From contig CAVJLG010000074.1 of the NCBI GenBank assembly GCA_963650135.1, positions 1 through 48,549 on the forward strand: a stretch of DNA of 48,549 nucleotides, read 5' to 3'. The position numbers and the translations under genes were made by a program. Below the pieces are notes generated by a model. It made no database searches, had not been told where the DNA came from, and saw only the letters and a program-made list of their open reading frames with translations. Shown piece by piece: positions 34,255-41,952 of the stretch. Within the stretch, counting starts at the first letter, position 1. Each line of letters starts with the position of its first letter. This stretch comes from HGM13006 sp963650135 (GTDB lineage: Bacteria; Bacillota; Clostridia; Oscillospirales; Oscillospiraceae).

Positions 34255-34292
34255 AAAACGCCGCCCCGACAGCGCATCGGGGCGGCGTTTTT
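34255..34292. terminator. Strong bidirectional terminator
   Basis: AAAACGCCGCCCCGA and TCGGGGCGGCGTTTTT pair around 6 bases between the PBECR4-like gene and the flavodoxin operon. Confidence 0.95.
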
Positions 34293-34309
34293 AGCGTGAA
34301 ACCTATAAT

Positions 34310-34324
34310 TTTGGTATTGCCTTA
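34310..34324. repeat. Solo R1 end after flavodoxin
   Basis: TTTGGTATTGCCTTA matches the R1 terminus and lies 4 bases beyond the flavodoxin stop codon. Confidence 0.5.
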
Positions 34325-34328
34325 AATA

Positions 34329-34748
34329 TCAGGCCAGAGCAGCGCCCAGTGCCTTGCAGGCGGCGATGGCGTCGTCGTCGGGGTCCTCGTTGGCGATCAC
34401 GGGCTCTGCCACCAGCACAGCGCCGTCGGCCTGGCAGCGCTCCTGCCAATCCCGCATCCACTGACCGTCGCCCCAGCCGTAGGAGCCGAACAGGCCGATC
34501 TTCTTGCCGGAAAGGCCAGCCTCACAGCCGGTGAACATGGGCTCGAACTCGTCCTCCTCCAGCACCTCTGCGCCCATTGCGGGGCAGCCAAATGCCACGG
34601 CATCATAATCGCCCAGCATGCTTCCGGCAAACTCGCCGGCGGTAATCAGCTCAGCCTCCAGACCGGCGGCCTGTGCGCCCTCCAAAACGGCGTTGGCCAT
34701 GGCCTCGGTGTTGCCGGTGCTGCTCCAATAGACAACTGCTACTTTCAT
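34329..34748 (-). CDS. Flavodoxin
   Basis: The 139-residue protein is a short-chain FMN electron carrier. The FMN phosphate loop is YWSSTGNTEAMA (residues 7-18), followed by the GCPAMGAEVLEEDEF loop and the GSYGWGDGQWMRDW loop, which flank the flavin ring. ATG 34748 is chosen because AAAGGA is 9 bases before it; ATG 34757 abuts the ribosome site. Flavodoxin replaces ferredoxin when iron is scarce. The DUF3793 gene lies 18 bases upstream in the same operon, behind a promoter flanked by two GTTAG-N6-CTAAC sites. Confidence 0.95.
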   Translation of the reverse strand: MKVAVVYWSSTGNTEAMANAVLEGAQAAGLEAELITAGEFAGSMLGDYDAVAFGCPAMGAEVLEEDEFEPMFTGCEAGLSGKKIGLFGSYGWGDGQWMRDWQERCQADGAVLVAEPVIANEDPDDDAIAACKALGAALA

Positions 34749-34766
34749 AGTATCCATTCCTTTCTT

Positions 34767-35312
34767 TCAGCCAGCCACGATCAGCTGGTCCAGTGTAGCG
34801 CCGCAGCGCCACCTGTTACAATATGTTTCTGTGCATTTTTTATACTGGCGGAATATTTTTTCTGCCGCCGCCTGGTCGCCATAGACCTTCCAGCAGCCCA
34901 CGCATTTGCAGACCCGATGCTCCATAAAGCCCCGAACGTCCTCCGGGGGATAGCCCAAAAACAGGCCGATCTCGTGGGGGAACTCCGGCTCTTGGGTGAG
35001 CCTGCGGCGGAGGCGGCTTAAACATCCTGCGGGAGCCAGACCATCATATCCCTGCTCCTTGAGAAGCCGCCGCGCCTGCTCGTTCATCAGGTCTTTTTGC
35101 AGCATGTTGGGGCGGTAGACATAGATCAGCGCCCGGCGTTTTCCGTAGCGCATGGGCATCGCACGAAGACCCCTTGGCACCAAGACCCGATTGAGGCTGC
35201 GAACCTGCTCCCGGACCTCCTGCGGGCTGTGATATTCCGCCGCAAAGAGATTTGCTGTTTTCAGGCCAGCCAAGGTGGGGGCGCATAGCTGCACCAGGGT
35301 TTCCTCTGACAT
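34767..35312 (-). CDS. DUF3793 family protein
   Basis: The 181-residue soluble protein matches the clostridial DUF3793 family (start ETLVQLCAPTLAGLKTANLF; middle RLTQEPEFPHEIGLFLGYPPEDV; C-terminal cysteines CKCVGCWKVYGD and a CTETYCNRW-type end). Family members usually neighbour flavodoxin and, in many genomes, iron uptake genes such as feoAB; the biochemical role is unknown. The five to six cysteines in the last third could bind a metal or cluster. GGAAAGGAG stands 8 bases before ATG 35312. It is the first gene of the operon. Confidence 0.85.
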   Translation of the reverse strand: MSEETLVQLCAPTLAGLKTANLFAAEYHSPQEVREQVRSLNRVLVPRGLRAMPMRYGKRRALIYVYRPNMLQKDLMNEQARRLLKEQGYDGLAPAGCLSRLRRRLTQEPEFPHEIGLFLGYPPEDVRGFMEHRVCKCVGCWKVYGDQAAAEKIFRQYKKCTETYCNRWRCGATLDQLIVAG

Positions 35313-35343
35313 GTGAGATGCTCCTTTCCGCTTTCACTTGCAA

Positions 35344-35446
35344 GTTAGCAATTCCTAACCGATGCACAAAAAAGATTCGCCCGAAGGCAAGGTCATTGTA
35401 GCAGAGGGGAGGGGATTTGTCAACGATAAAGTTAGTTTTTTCTAAC
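35344..35446 (-). promoter_or_regulatory. Flavodoxin-operon promoter between two GTTAG-N6-CTAAC operators
   Basis: On the minus strand TTGACA (35423-35418), 17 bases, TACAAT (35400-35395). One dyad, GTTAG-N6-CTAAC at 35431-35446, lies just upstream of the -35 box; the other at 35344-35359 lies in the leader, about 30 bases after the start. The upstream one extends to TTAGGTTAG on one side, a half-site like that of DtxR/IdeR iron repressors. Two flanking sites suggest repression by looping or double blocking. Confidence 0.7.
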
Positions 35447-35535
35447 CTAAATCTTGAAAAGTCCAAATTCAAATCTTGTATGCATTTTGCATGAATTTTT
35501 CCGGGAAATACTGGCGCTTCGCGGCCCAATTCTAC

Positions 35536-35564
35536 TTGACCCGCAGAGAAACTGGGAGTATAAT
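35536..35564 (+). promoter_or_regulatory. Sigma-A promoter of the surface protein
   Basis: TTGACC (35536-35541), 17 bases, TATAAT (35559-35564). Confidence 0.8.
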
Positions 35565-35594
35565 ACAAGTAACTGAGAAAAAGGAGCGTGTAAA

Positions 35595-36854
35595 ATGAAA
35601 CGCAAACTGTTAAGCCTGCTGTTGGTCCTGGCGATGGTTCTGGCAATTTTCCCGGTCAGCGCCTTTGCATCGGATGCGAAAACCGAGGGCGGTTACACCT
35701 ATGTGATCGAGGATGGCTATGCTGTAATCACCCAGTACACCGGCAGCGATGCCACCGTAAACATCCCCGAGACGCTGGGCGGCTATCCCGTGGTAGTGAT
35801 TGACGACGGTGCTTTTTGCAACAATCAAACGATTAAGACCGTCAATATCCCCGATACCATTGAGCGCATCGGCATGGGTGCATTTATGCACTGCGAAAAC
35901 CTTGCCGAGGTGAACTTCTCCGGCTATTTTGCCGTGCTGGACGAAGAGGCATTCGCTTACTGCACCAGCCTGACGGAGATTTGGGTTCCCTACACCGGCG
36001 TCCTGAAAGACGGACTTTTCGAGGGCTGCAAGAATCTTGTGGCAGTGCTGATTAGCGAGGGCAACTATGCCATCGAAAACGGCGCGTTTTCCGGCTGTGA
36101 AAGCCTCCAGTACATGTACATCCCCACCAGCATGGAGGTCATCTACACCGACGACTTTAAGGGCCTCAAGGATGTAGTGGTAGCGGGCGTTTCCGGATAT
36201 AAAGAGCTGTCCGTAGGTCAGACCTTTGCCGAGAGCATGGGCTATACCTTTAAGTCCGAGGATTATCCCAAGGACGACGAAGCGGTGTTCACCGACGTAG
36301 ACGGCCAGCAGTATTACTCCCTGCCTGTGCTGTGGGCTGCAACCACCGGCGTAACCACCGGTAAGACCGAAACCGAGTTCATGCCGAATGTGACCTGCAA
36401 CCGCGCCGAGATGATTACGTTCATTTGGCGGTTCTGCGGTAAGCCCGAGCCCGACTACACGAAGGCGAATCCCTTTACCGATGTAGCGGAAGGCGAGTAC
36501 TATTATGATGCCGTGCTGTGGGGCTATCAGGTGGGCATCATCAAGGGCATCACGGACACCGAGTTCTGGCCCTACGAAAAAGTGAACCGCGCTATGGCAG
36601 TGACCATGCTCCAGCGTCTGGATGGCGAGCCCAAGGCCACGAAGACCGATACCACCTTCACGGATGTAACGGTCGGCGACTATTACTATGATGCGCTGCT
36701 TTGGGCTGACGAAGCATGCATTGCCAAGGGCATGACTGAAACCGAGTTCCAGCCGGAGACAGCCTGCAGCCGCGGCATGATCGTCACCTTCCTGTATCGG
36801 AACCTCTATGAGTTCTACCGTTACAACGACCCCTGTGGCAACTTTGTTGCATAA
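35595..36854 (+). CDS. BspA-like leucine-rich repeat protein with SLH domains
   Basis: The 419-residue protein is secreted (signal peptide about residues 1-26, ending SAFAS) and has a BspA/LRR_5-type leucine-rich repeat region (about 45-210; repeats like NIPDTIERIGMGAFMHCENL and the DDGAFCNN pattern) followed by three S-layer homology domains (about 230-410: VFTDVDGQQYYSLPVLWA, FTDVAEGEYYYDAVLWGY, FTDVTVGDYYYDALLWAD). SLH domains bind secondary wall polymers, so the protein is non-covalently attached to the cell surface. LRR_5 regions often bind host or bacterial proteins. GGAGCG is 7 bases before the ATG. It is monocistronic. Confidence 0.9.
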   Translation: MKRKLLSLLLVLAMVLAIFPVSAFASDAKTEGGYTYVIEDGYAVITQYTGSDATVNIPETLGGYPVVVIDDGAFCNNQTIKTVNIPDTIERIGMGAFMHCENLAEVNFSGYFAVLDEEAFAYCTSLTEIWVPYTGVLKDGLFEGCKNLVAVLISEGNYAIENGAFSGCESLQYMYIPTSMEVIYTDDFKGLKDVVVAGVSGYKELSVGQTFAESMGYTFKSEDYPKDDEAVFTDVDGQQYYSLPVLWAATTGVTTGKTETEFMPNVTCNRAEMITFIWRFCGKPEPDYTKANPFTDVAEGEYYYDAVLWGYQVGIIKGITDTEFWPYEKVNRAMAVTMLQRLDGEPKATKTDTTFTDVTVGDYYYDALLWADEACIAKGMTETEFQPETACSRGMIVTFLYRNLYEFYRYNDPCGNFVA

Positions 36855-36871
36855 TCGATTTTGAAGAAATG

Positions 36872-36902
36872 ACCGGCTCCTAGCTTTAGGGGCCGGTTTT
36901 TC
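36872..36902 (+). terminator. Intrinsic terminator
   Basis: ACCGGCTCCT and AGGGGCCGGT pair with one wobble and are followed by TTTT. Confidence 0.8.
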
Positions 36903-36906
36903 CGTT

Positions 36907-36935
36907 TTGCATCGGGGCGAATTGTGTGGTATACT
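36907..36935 (+). promoter_or_regulatory. Promoter of the CLC gene
   Basis: TTGCAT (36907-36912), 17 bases, TATACT (36930-36935). Confidence 0.65.
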
Positions 36936-36969
36936 TGCACAAGAACAAATTGGGAAAGAGCGTGAGAAC

Positions 36970-38214
36970 ATGGAAGAAAAGCTTCGGCATTGGAGCGACT
37001 ATGCCCTAACGCTGGGAAAATGGCTGCTGTTTTCCCTGGTGGTGGGGATCACCGTGGGGGCCGTGGGCGCGGTGTTCCATATGGCAATCTCCTATGCCAC
37101 CGGACTTCGGGAGCAGCACGGGTGGATTCTCTATCTGCTGCCGCTGGCGGGTCTGCTGATCGTCTGGGCCTACCGGGTCACCGGCATGGCGGACGACAAG
37201 GGCACCGAATATATCATCGGCGCGGTGCGCGAGGGGAGAATCCTCCGGATTCGCACGGCGCCGCTGATTTTCCTCAGTACCGTACTCACCCATCTCTGCG
37301 GCGGCAGCGCGGGCCGGGAGGGTGCGGCGCTGCAATTGGGCGGCTCCGTGTCCAATTTCCTGGGCCGTGTGGTACATCTCAACGAAAAGGACGACCGGAT
37401 CATCACCATGTGCGGCATGGCGGCGGGCTTCTCGGCGCTGTTCGGCACCCCATTGGCGGCGGCGGTGATGTCCATGGAGGTGGTCAGCGTAGGGGTGATG
37501 TATTACTCCGCCATTGTGCCCTGTGTGCTGTCGGCGCTGATCGCCCAGGTGGTGGCGTCGGCCATGGGCATTGAGGCCACCAGCTTTGCGGTAACCGCGG
37601 TGCCCAATATGACCCCCCTGACCCTGGTGCAGGTGGGGGTGCTGGGCGTTCTCTGCGCCCTGGTGGCGGTGCTGTTCTGCGGCATCATGCATCTGGTGCC
37701 CAAGGGCTATGACAAGATCACCAAGAATCCCTACCTCCGGGTGCTGCTGGGGGGCTGCATTGTGGTGGTTTTGACCATAATTTTGGGCACGGATTATAAC
37801 GGCGCAGGCGTTGGGGTGATTAACCGCGCCATGGAGGGAAATGCCCGGCCCGAGGCGTTCCTGCTGAAAATCATCTTCACGGCGCTGACCCTGGCCGCGG
37901 GCTTTAAGGGCGGCGAAATTGTCCCGGCGTTCTTCTGCGGGGCGGCATTTGGTGCGTTTTACGGTCAGATTTTGGGCCTTGGGGGCTCCTTCGCCGCGTC
38001 GCTGGGCATGACGGCGGTGTTCTGCGGGGTGACTAATTGCCCGCTGACCTCGATTCTGCTGAGCTATGAGTTGTTTGGGGGCCAGGGGCTTCCCATGTAT
38101 GCCCTGTGCTGCGCCCTGTCCTACATGCTCTCGGGCTACAGCGGCCTCTACCATGCCCAGAAGATCGTCTATTCCAAGCTCCGGCCCGAGTATATCAACA
38201 AGGGAACCCATTGA
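36970..38214 (+). CDS. CLC-family chloride/fluoride channel or transporter
   Basis: The 414-residue membrane protein has the CLC fold (about 16-18 helices). The selectivity segment GSAGREGAALQLGG contains the gating glutamate; GFKGGEIVPAFFCGAAFG and GMTAVFCGVTNCPLTS correspond to later conserved helices. Ordinary CLC proteins have GREGP; here the proline is replaced by alanine, as can happen in the fluoride-exporting CLC-F branch, so fluoride rather than chloride is possible. I see no fluoride riboswitch upstream. ATG 36970 follows GGGAAAGAG. No regulatory CBS domains are present. Confidence 0.88.
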   Translation: MEEKLRHWSDYALTLGKWLLFSLVVGITVGAVGAVFHMAISYATGLREQHGWILYLLPLAGLLIVWAYRVTGMADDKGTEYIIGAVREGRILRIRTAPLIFLSTVLTHLCGGSAGREGAALQLGGSVSNFLGRVVHLNEKDDRIITMCGMAAGFSALFGTPLAAAVMSMEVVSVGVMYYSAIVPCVLSALIAQVVASAMGIEATSFAVTAVPNMTPLTLVQVGVLGVLCALVAVLFCGIMHLVPKGYDKITKNPYLRVLLGGCIVVVLTIILGTDYNGAGVGVINRAMEGNARPEAFLLKIIFTALTLAAGFKGGEIVPAFFCGAAFGAFYGQILGLGGSFAASLGMTAVFCGVTNCPLTSILLSYELFGGQGLPMYALCCALSYMLSGYSGLYHAQKIVYSKLRPEYINKGTH

Positions 38215-38270
38215 GCGGAACCTAACAAGCATGAGCCGGATTTTTGGGCGAATTTTGGCATAGCGCCGCC

Positions 38271-38299
38271 TTGTTCCATGGAGAAAAGTATGGTACAAT
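38271..38299 (+). promoter_or_regulatory. Sigma-A promoter of purF
   Basis: TTGTTC (38271-38276), 17 bases, TACAAT (38294-38299). Confidence 0.65.
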
Positions 38300-38366
38300 A
38301 AAACGTATGTTCACGAAAATAAGACGGCGTTTGCCGTTGCAGACCGAATTAAAAGGAGACTGCTTC

Positions 38367-39767
38367 ATGGGATGTTTTGATCTGGAACAGATGTGGGGGC
38401 TGCACGAGGAGTGCGGCGTATTCGGCATCTACAATCCCGCCGGGGACTGCGCCCGGGATACCTACTATGGGCTCTATGCCCTACAGCATCGGGGACAGGA
38501 GTCCTGCGGCATTGCGGCCAACAACAACCGGGATATCACCTGCTATAAGGACATGGGCATGGTCGGAGAGGTGTTCTCCGAGGAAAAACTGGACGAGCTG
38601 AACGGCACCATGGCGGTGGGCCATGTGCGCTATTCCACCGCGGGCGGCTCCAAGCGGGAAAATGCCCAGCCCCTGACCCTGAACTATATCAAAAACAATC
38701 TGGCCCTGGTCCACAACGGCAACCTGGTGAATGCCAACGCCCTGAAGCGGGAATTTGAGCTCAAGGGCTCCATTTTCCAGACCACCGCCGACACTGAGGT
38801 CATCGCCTATGCCATTGCACGGCAGCGGCTGGAATGTAAGTCCATTGAGGAAGCGGTGATGAAGGCCACCCGCCAGCTGGTGGGCGCGTTCAGCCTGATC
38901 GTCATGAGCGGCGAAAAGCTCATTGCCGCCCGGGACCCCTGGGGATTCCGGCCCCTTTGCATCGGAAGACGCGGCGACGCCTGGGTGATTGCTTCGGAGA
39001 GCTGCGCCCTGGACGGCGTGGGTGCGAAGTTTGTCCGGGATATCGAGCCCGGTGAAATCGTGAAGATTCACAAGGGCGAGCTGACCTCCTATAAGGACAA
39101 CTGTCGGGGCGACGGTCATATCTGCATTTTTGAATACATCTATTTTGCCCGGCCCGACAGCGTGATCGGCGGTCAGGGCGTTCACGAGGCACGGCTGGAG
39201 GCCGGACGGATTTTGGCCCGTCAGAACCCGGTGGACGCGGATGTGGTCATCGGCGTGCCGGATTCGGGCCTGGATGCCGCCTTGGGATACGCCCAGGAGA
39301 GCGGCATTCCCGTGGCCGAGGGCTTCTTGAAGAACCGCTACATTGGCCGCACGTTCATCAAGCCCGAGCAGTCCTCCCGGGAAACCGCAGTAAAGCTGAA
39401 GCTTAGCCCCATGCGCAGCCAGATCGAGGGCAAGCGGGTGATTATGATCGACGACTCCATCGTCCGCGGCACCACCTCCAACCTGATTACCAACTTGCTC
39501 CGGGACGCCGGGGCCAAGGAGGTCCATGTGAAGATCTCGTCGCCCCCCTTCGTTTCCCCCTGCTATTTCGGCACCGATGTGCCGGATAAGGAGCACCTCA
39601 TTGCCTGCAAAATGAATCTGGACGAAATCTGCCGTCATATTGGCGCGGATTCGCTGGATTATCTGCGGGTAGAGAGCCTGAGAGAGCTGGTGCCCCATAT
39701 TAAGGGCGACTTCTGCCAGGGCTGCTTTACCGGGGAGTATCCGGTCGATATCCCCGAAGACGCCTGA
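38367..39767 (+). CDS. purF: Amidophosphoribosyltransferase
   Basis: The 466-residue enzyme starts purine synthesis by moving the glutamine amide to PRPP. The catalytic cysteine is in HEECGVFGIY, preceded by a leader of about 14 residues, so it is made as a propeptide that is processed. The PRPP loop is RVIMIDDSIVRGTTS. Cysteines in HICIFEY, SPCYFG and the C-terminal FCQGCFTGEYP match the four ligands of the oxygen-sensitive 4Fe-4S cluster of the Bacillus-type enzyme. AAAAGGAG precedes ATG 38367 by 9 bases. It has its own promoter and lies 6 kb from the other purine genes. Confidence 0.97.
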   Translation: MGCFDLEQMWGLHEECGVFGIYNPAGDCARDTYYGLYALQHRGQESCGIAANNNRDITCYKDMGMVGEVFSEEKLDELNGTMAVGHVRYSTAGGSKRENAQPLTLNYIKNNLALVHNGNLVNANALKREFELKGSIFQTTADTEVIAYAIARQRLECKSIEEAVMKATRQLVGAFSLIVMSGEKLIAARDPWGFRPLCIGRRGDAWVIASESCALDGVGAKFVRDIEPGEIVKIHKGELTSYKDNCRGDGHICIFEYIYFARPDSVIGGQGVHEARLEAGRILARQNPVDADVVIGVPDSGLDAALGYAQESGIPVAEGFLKNRYIGRTFIKPEQSSRETAVKLKLSPMRSQIEGKRVIMIDDSIVRGTTSNLITNLLRDAGAKEVHVKISSPPFVSPCYFGTDVPDKEHLIACKMNLDEICRHIGADSLDYLRVESLRELVPHIKGDFCQGCFTGEYPVDIPEDA

Positions 39768-39772
39768 GTTTC

Positions 39773-39788
39773 GGCAACACCACAAATG
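39773..39788. repeat. Solo R1 end after purF
   Basis: GGCAACACCACAAATG matches the R1 terminus with one missing GC pair and begins 6 bases after the purF stop codon. Confidence 0.5.
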
Positions 39789-39860
39789 TTTGACACGGAA
39801 AACATTCTTCTTGCAAATTTAACGAAAAAACGGCATAAAAACCGTGGAAAACACGAAATG

Positions 39861-39923
39861 ATGCAAGAAAAACATTTTATGCATCAAAAACATATTGACA
39901 AAGTGGGTGGGAGGCTCTATAAT
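39861..39923 (+). promoter_or_regulatory. glnA promoter with two upstream direct repeats
   Basis: TTGACA (39895-39900), 17 bases, TATAAT (39918-39923). Immediately upstream two 15-base direct repeats, ATGCAAGAAAAACAT (39861-39875) and ATGCATCAAAAACAT (39879-39893), are 18 bases apart. They could bind a regulator on one DNA face roughly every two turns; the second almost touches the -35 box. Confidence 0.7.
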
Positions 39924-39938
39924 ACCCCCATCGACAGG

Positions 39939-39975
39939 GCGGCATGCAATCCTGCGTGCCGCTCGCTTTTTATTT
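39939..39975 (+). promoter_or_regulatory. glnA leader hairpin with T-run (possible attenuator)
   Basis: GCGGCATGCA (39939-39948) pairs fully, with one G-U, to TGCGTGCCGC (39953-39962) around ATCC, and TTTTTATTT follows 4 bases later. It ends 8 bases before AGGAGG (39983-39988). It could work as an attenuator controlled by the ANTAR protein encoded after glnA, but only one of the two expected hexaloop hairpins (AUCGAC loop just upstream) is partly matched. Confidence 0.55.
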
Positions 39976-39996
39976 GGACATAAGGAGGAATTTGTT

Positions 39997-41328
39997 GTGG
40001 CGAAATACACCAAGGAAGACATCATCCGTCTGGTTGAGGAGGAGGACGTAAAGTTCATCCGGTTGCAGTTTTCCGACATTTTCGGTATGCTGAAAAACGT
40101 GGCGGTGACGGCTTCTCAGATTGAAAAGGTGGTCAATAATCAGATCATGATCGACGGCAGCTCCATCGAGGGCTTTGTGCGCATTGATGAGTCCGACCAG
40201 TATCTTCGCCCGGATCTCGACTCCTTTGCGATTATGCCCTGGCGGCCCATGAACGGCAAGGTGGCGCGGCTGATGTGCTCGGTGTACAATCCCGACGGCA
40301 CCCCCTTTGTGGGCGATCCCCGGAACGTGCTCCAGCGGGCAATCGATGCGGCGGCAGCCGAGGGATATACCTTTAACGTTGGCCCCGAGTGCGAATTTTT
40401 CCTGTTTGAAACCGACGAAAAGGGCCATCCCACCACGGTGCCCCAGGACGATGCAGGGTATTTTGACCTGAGCCCCGTTGACCATGGCGAAACCGTCCGC
40501 CGGGACGTGTGCCTGGCCCTGGAGGCCATGGGCTTTGAGATCGAGGCCAGCCATCATGAGGTGGCCCAGGGGCAGCACGAGGTGGACTTTAAGTATGCCG
40601 AGGCCATGACCACCGCCGACCGGATCGAGACGCTGAAGCTCACGGTCAAGACCTATGCCGCCCGGAATGGCCTCCACGCCACGTTTATGCCCAAGCCCAT
40701 CCATGGCATCAACGGCAGCGGCATGCATATCAACATGAGCCTGTTTAAGGACGGCAAGAACGCATTTTATGATGAATCCGACCCCCGGGGCCTGAGCAAG
40801 ACCGCCTATAGCTTCATTGCGGGCCTGATGCTCCATGTGCCCGGCATGGCGGCGGTGCTGAACCCCTTGGTCAACAGCTATAAGCGCCTGGTGCCCGGCT
40901 ATGAGGCCCCCTGCTATGTGGCATGGTCCGCCAGCAACCGGTCCGCGCTGATCCGCATCCCCTCTGCAAGAGGCAGCGCCACCCGGGTAGAGCTCCGTTG
41001 CCCCGACCCCGCCTGCAACCCCTATCTGGCCCTGGCCGTGTGCCTAGCCGCAGGTCTGGACGGCGTGAAGCGGAACCTGGTGCCCCCGGAGGAGATCAAG
41101 GCCAACATCTTTGCCATGACCCCCGGCGAGCGGGAGAAGAACGGCATCCGTAGTCTGCCTGCCGACCTGCATGAGGCCATCGAGGCCATGGAGGCGGACG
41201 GCCTGATTATGGACACCCTGGGCGAGCACGCCAGCGCCGCCTATCTCACCGGCAAGAAGCAGGAGTGGGACGAATATCGCACCAGCATCAGCCAGTGGGA
41301 GGTAGACCGCTACCTGATCCGGTATTGA
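39997..41328 (+). CDS. glnA: Glutamine synthetase, type I
   Basis: The 443-residue enzyme makes glutamine from glutamate, ammonia and ATP. It shows the beta-grasp N-terminus (VKFIRLQFSDIFGMLKNVAV), DGSSIEGF, the metal/glutamate loop GPECEFFLFE, HHEVAQGQHEVDF, HATFMPKP with NGSGMHINMSL, and NRSALIRIP and VELRCPDPACNPYLA. The tyrosine-adenylylation region of the proteobacterial type is absent, which fits the I-alpha form of Gram-positives. The start is GTG 39997, 8 bases after AGGAGG; the longer frame begins inside the promoter. Its leader hairpin and the ANTAR gene 45 bases downstream suggest regulation by antitermination. Confidence 0.97.
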   Translation: MAKYTKEDIIRLVEEEDVKFIRLQFSDIFGMLKNVAVTASQIEKVVNNQIMIDGSSIEGFVRIDESDQYLRPDLDSFAIMPWRPMNGKVARLMCSVYNPDGTPFVGDPRNVLQRAIDAAAAEGYTFNVGPECEFFLFETDEKGHPTTVPQDDAGYFDLSPVDHGETVRRDVCLALEAMGFEIEASHHEVAQGQHEVDFKYAEAMTTADRIETLKLTVKTYAARNGLHATFMPKPIHGINGSGMHINMSLFKDGKNAFYDESDPRGLSKTAYSFIAGLMLHVPGMAAVLNPLVNSYKRLVPGYEAPCYVAWSASNRSALIRIPSARGSATRVELRCPDPACNPYLALAVCLAAGLDGVKRNLVPPEEIKANIFAMTPGEREKNGIRSLPADLHEAIEAMEADGLIMDTLGEHASAAYLTGKKQEWDEYRTSISQWEVDRYLIRY

Positions 41329-41373
41329 TCGAACCGAAGAAATTCTAACAATTCGGAGAGGAGTGCGGTGGAT

Positions 41374-41913
41374 ATGAATCATATTCTGGTGGCATTTGCC
41401 GGTGAGAAAACCCGGCAGCGCATGACCGATATCTTTGAATCCACCGGAATTCGCGTGTCGGCGGCCTGCTCCAGCGGGGCCGAGGTGCTTCGCTGGTGCG
41501 GCAGAATGAGCGGCGGGGTGGTGCTGTGCGGCTATAAGCTGATGGATATGATGGTCGACGAGCTGTATGAAAGCCTGCCCCAGGGCTTTTCCATGCTGCT
41601 GCTGGCCACCCAAATGGAGCTGGAGAGCTGCTATCACCCGGAGATCTGTAAGCTGTCGGCCCCGGTGCAGCGGTCAGAATTGGTGGATTCCGTTCGGATG
41701 CTGCTGGACCAGGGGGGCGTGGAATCGGCCCCGGTGCCCAAGCGGTCCACCGAGGACAAGCTGCTGATTACCCGGGCCAAGGAGCTGCTGATGAGCCGGA
41801 ACTGCATGACCGAGGAACAGGCGCACCGATTTATTCAGAAACGGAGTATGGATACGGGCGCGAAGATGGTGCAGACGGCGATGAAGATTCTGGATGGACA
41901 GATTGTGATATGA
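41374..41913 (+). CDS. ANTAR-domain RNA-binding protein with degenerate receiver
   Basis: The 179-residue protein has a receiver-like fold in residues 1-115 and a C-terminal ANTAR three-helix domain (about 125-175: LLITRAKELLMSRNCMTEEQ, then AHRFIQKRSMD and MVQTAMKIL). ANTAR domains bind paired hexaloop hairpins in leader RNA and prevent termination. The receiver lacks the phosphorylatable aspartate (GVVLCGYKL where an aspartate should follow the strand) and the acidic pair at the start, so it cannot be phosphorylated in the usual way. The 3' neighbour of glnA and the leader hairpin suggest it controls nitrogen genes. ATG 41374 is preferred over GTG 41368 by spacing from AGGAG. Confidence 0.9.
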   Translation: MNHILVAFAGEKTRQRMTDIFESTGIRVSAACSSGAEVLRWCGRMSGGVVLCGYKLMDMMVDELYESLPQGFSMLLLATQMELESCYHPEICKLSAPVQRSELVDSVRMLLDQGGVESAPVPKRSTEDKLLITRAKELLMSRNCMTEEQAHRFIQKRSMDTGAKMVQTAMKILDGQIVI

Positions 41914-41916
41914 GAA

Positions 41917-41941
41917 AGGGACGCCGAAAGGCGTCCTTTTT
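41917..41941 (+). terminator. Intrinsic terminator
   Basis: AGGGACGCC, a GAAA loop, GGCGTCC and a T-run follow the ANTAR gene. Confidence 0.9.
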
Positions 41942-41952
41942 GTCATTTCTTG

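Noticed and set aside
36858..36969. Fluoride riboswitch before the CLC gene
   Set aside because: The short gap contains a terminator and a promoter only; the crcB-type core is not visible.
39768..39860. Small gene between purF and glnA
   Set aside because: The short frame has no ribosome site and overlaps the promoter and R1 end.
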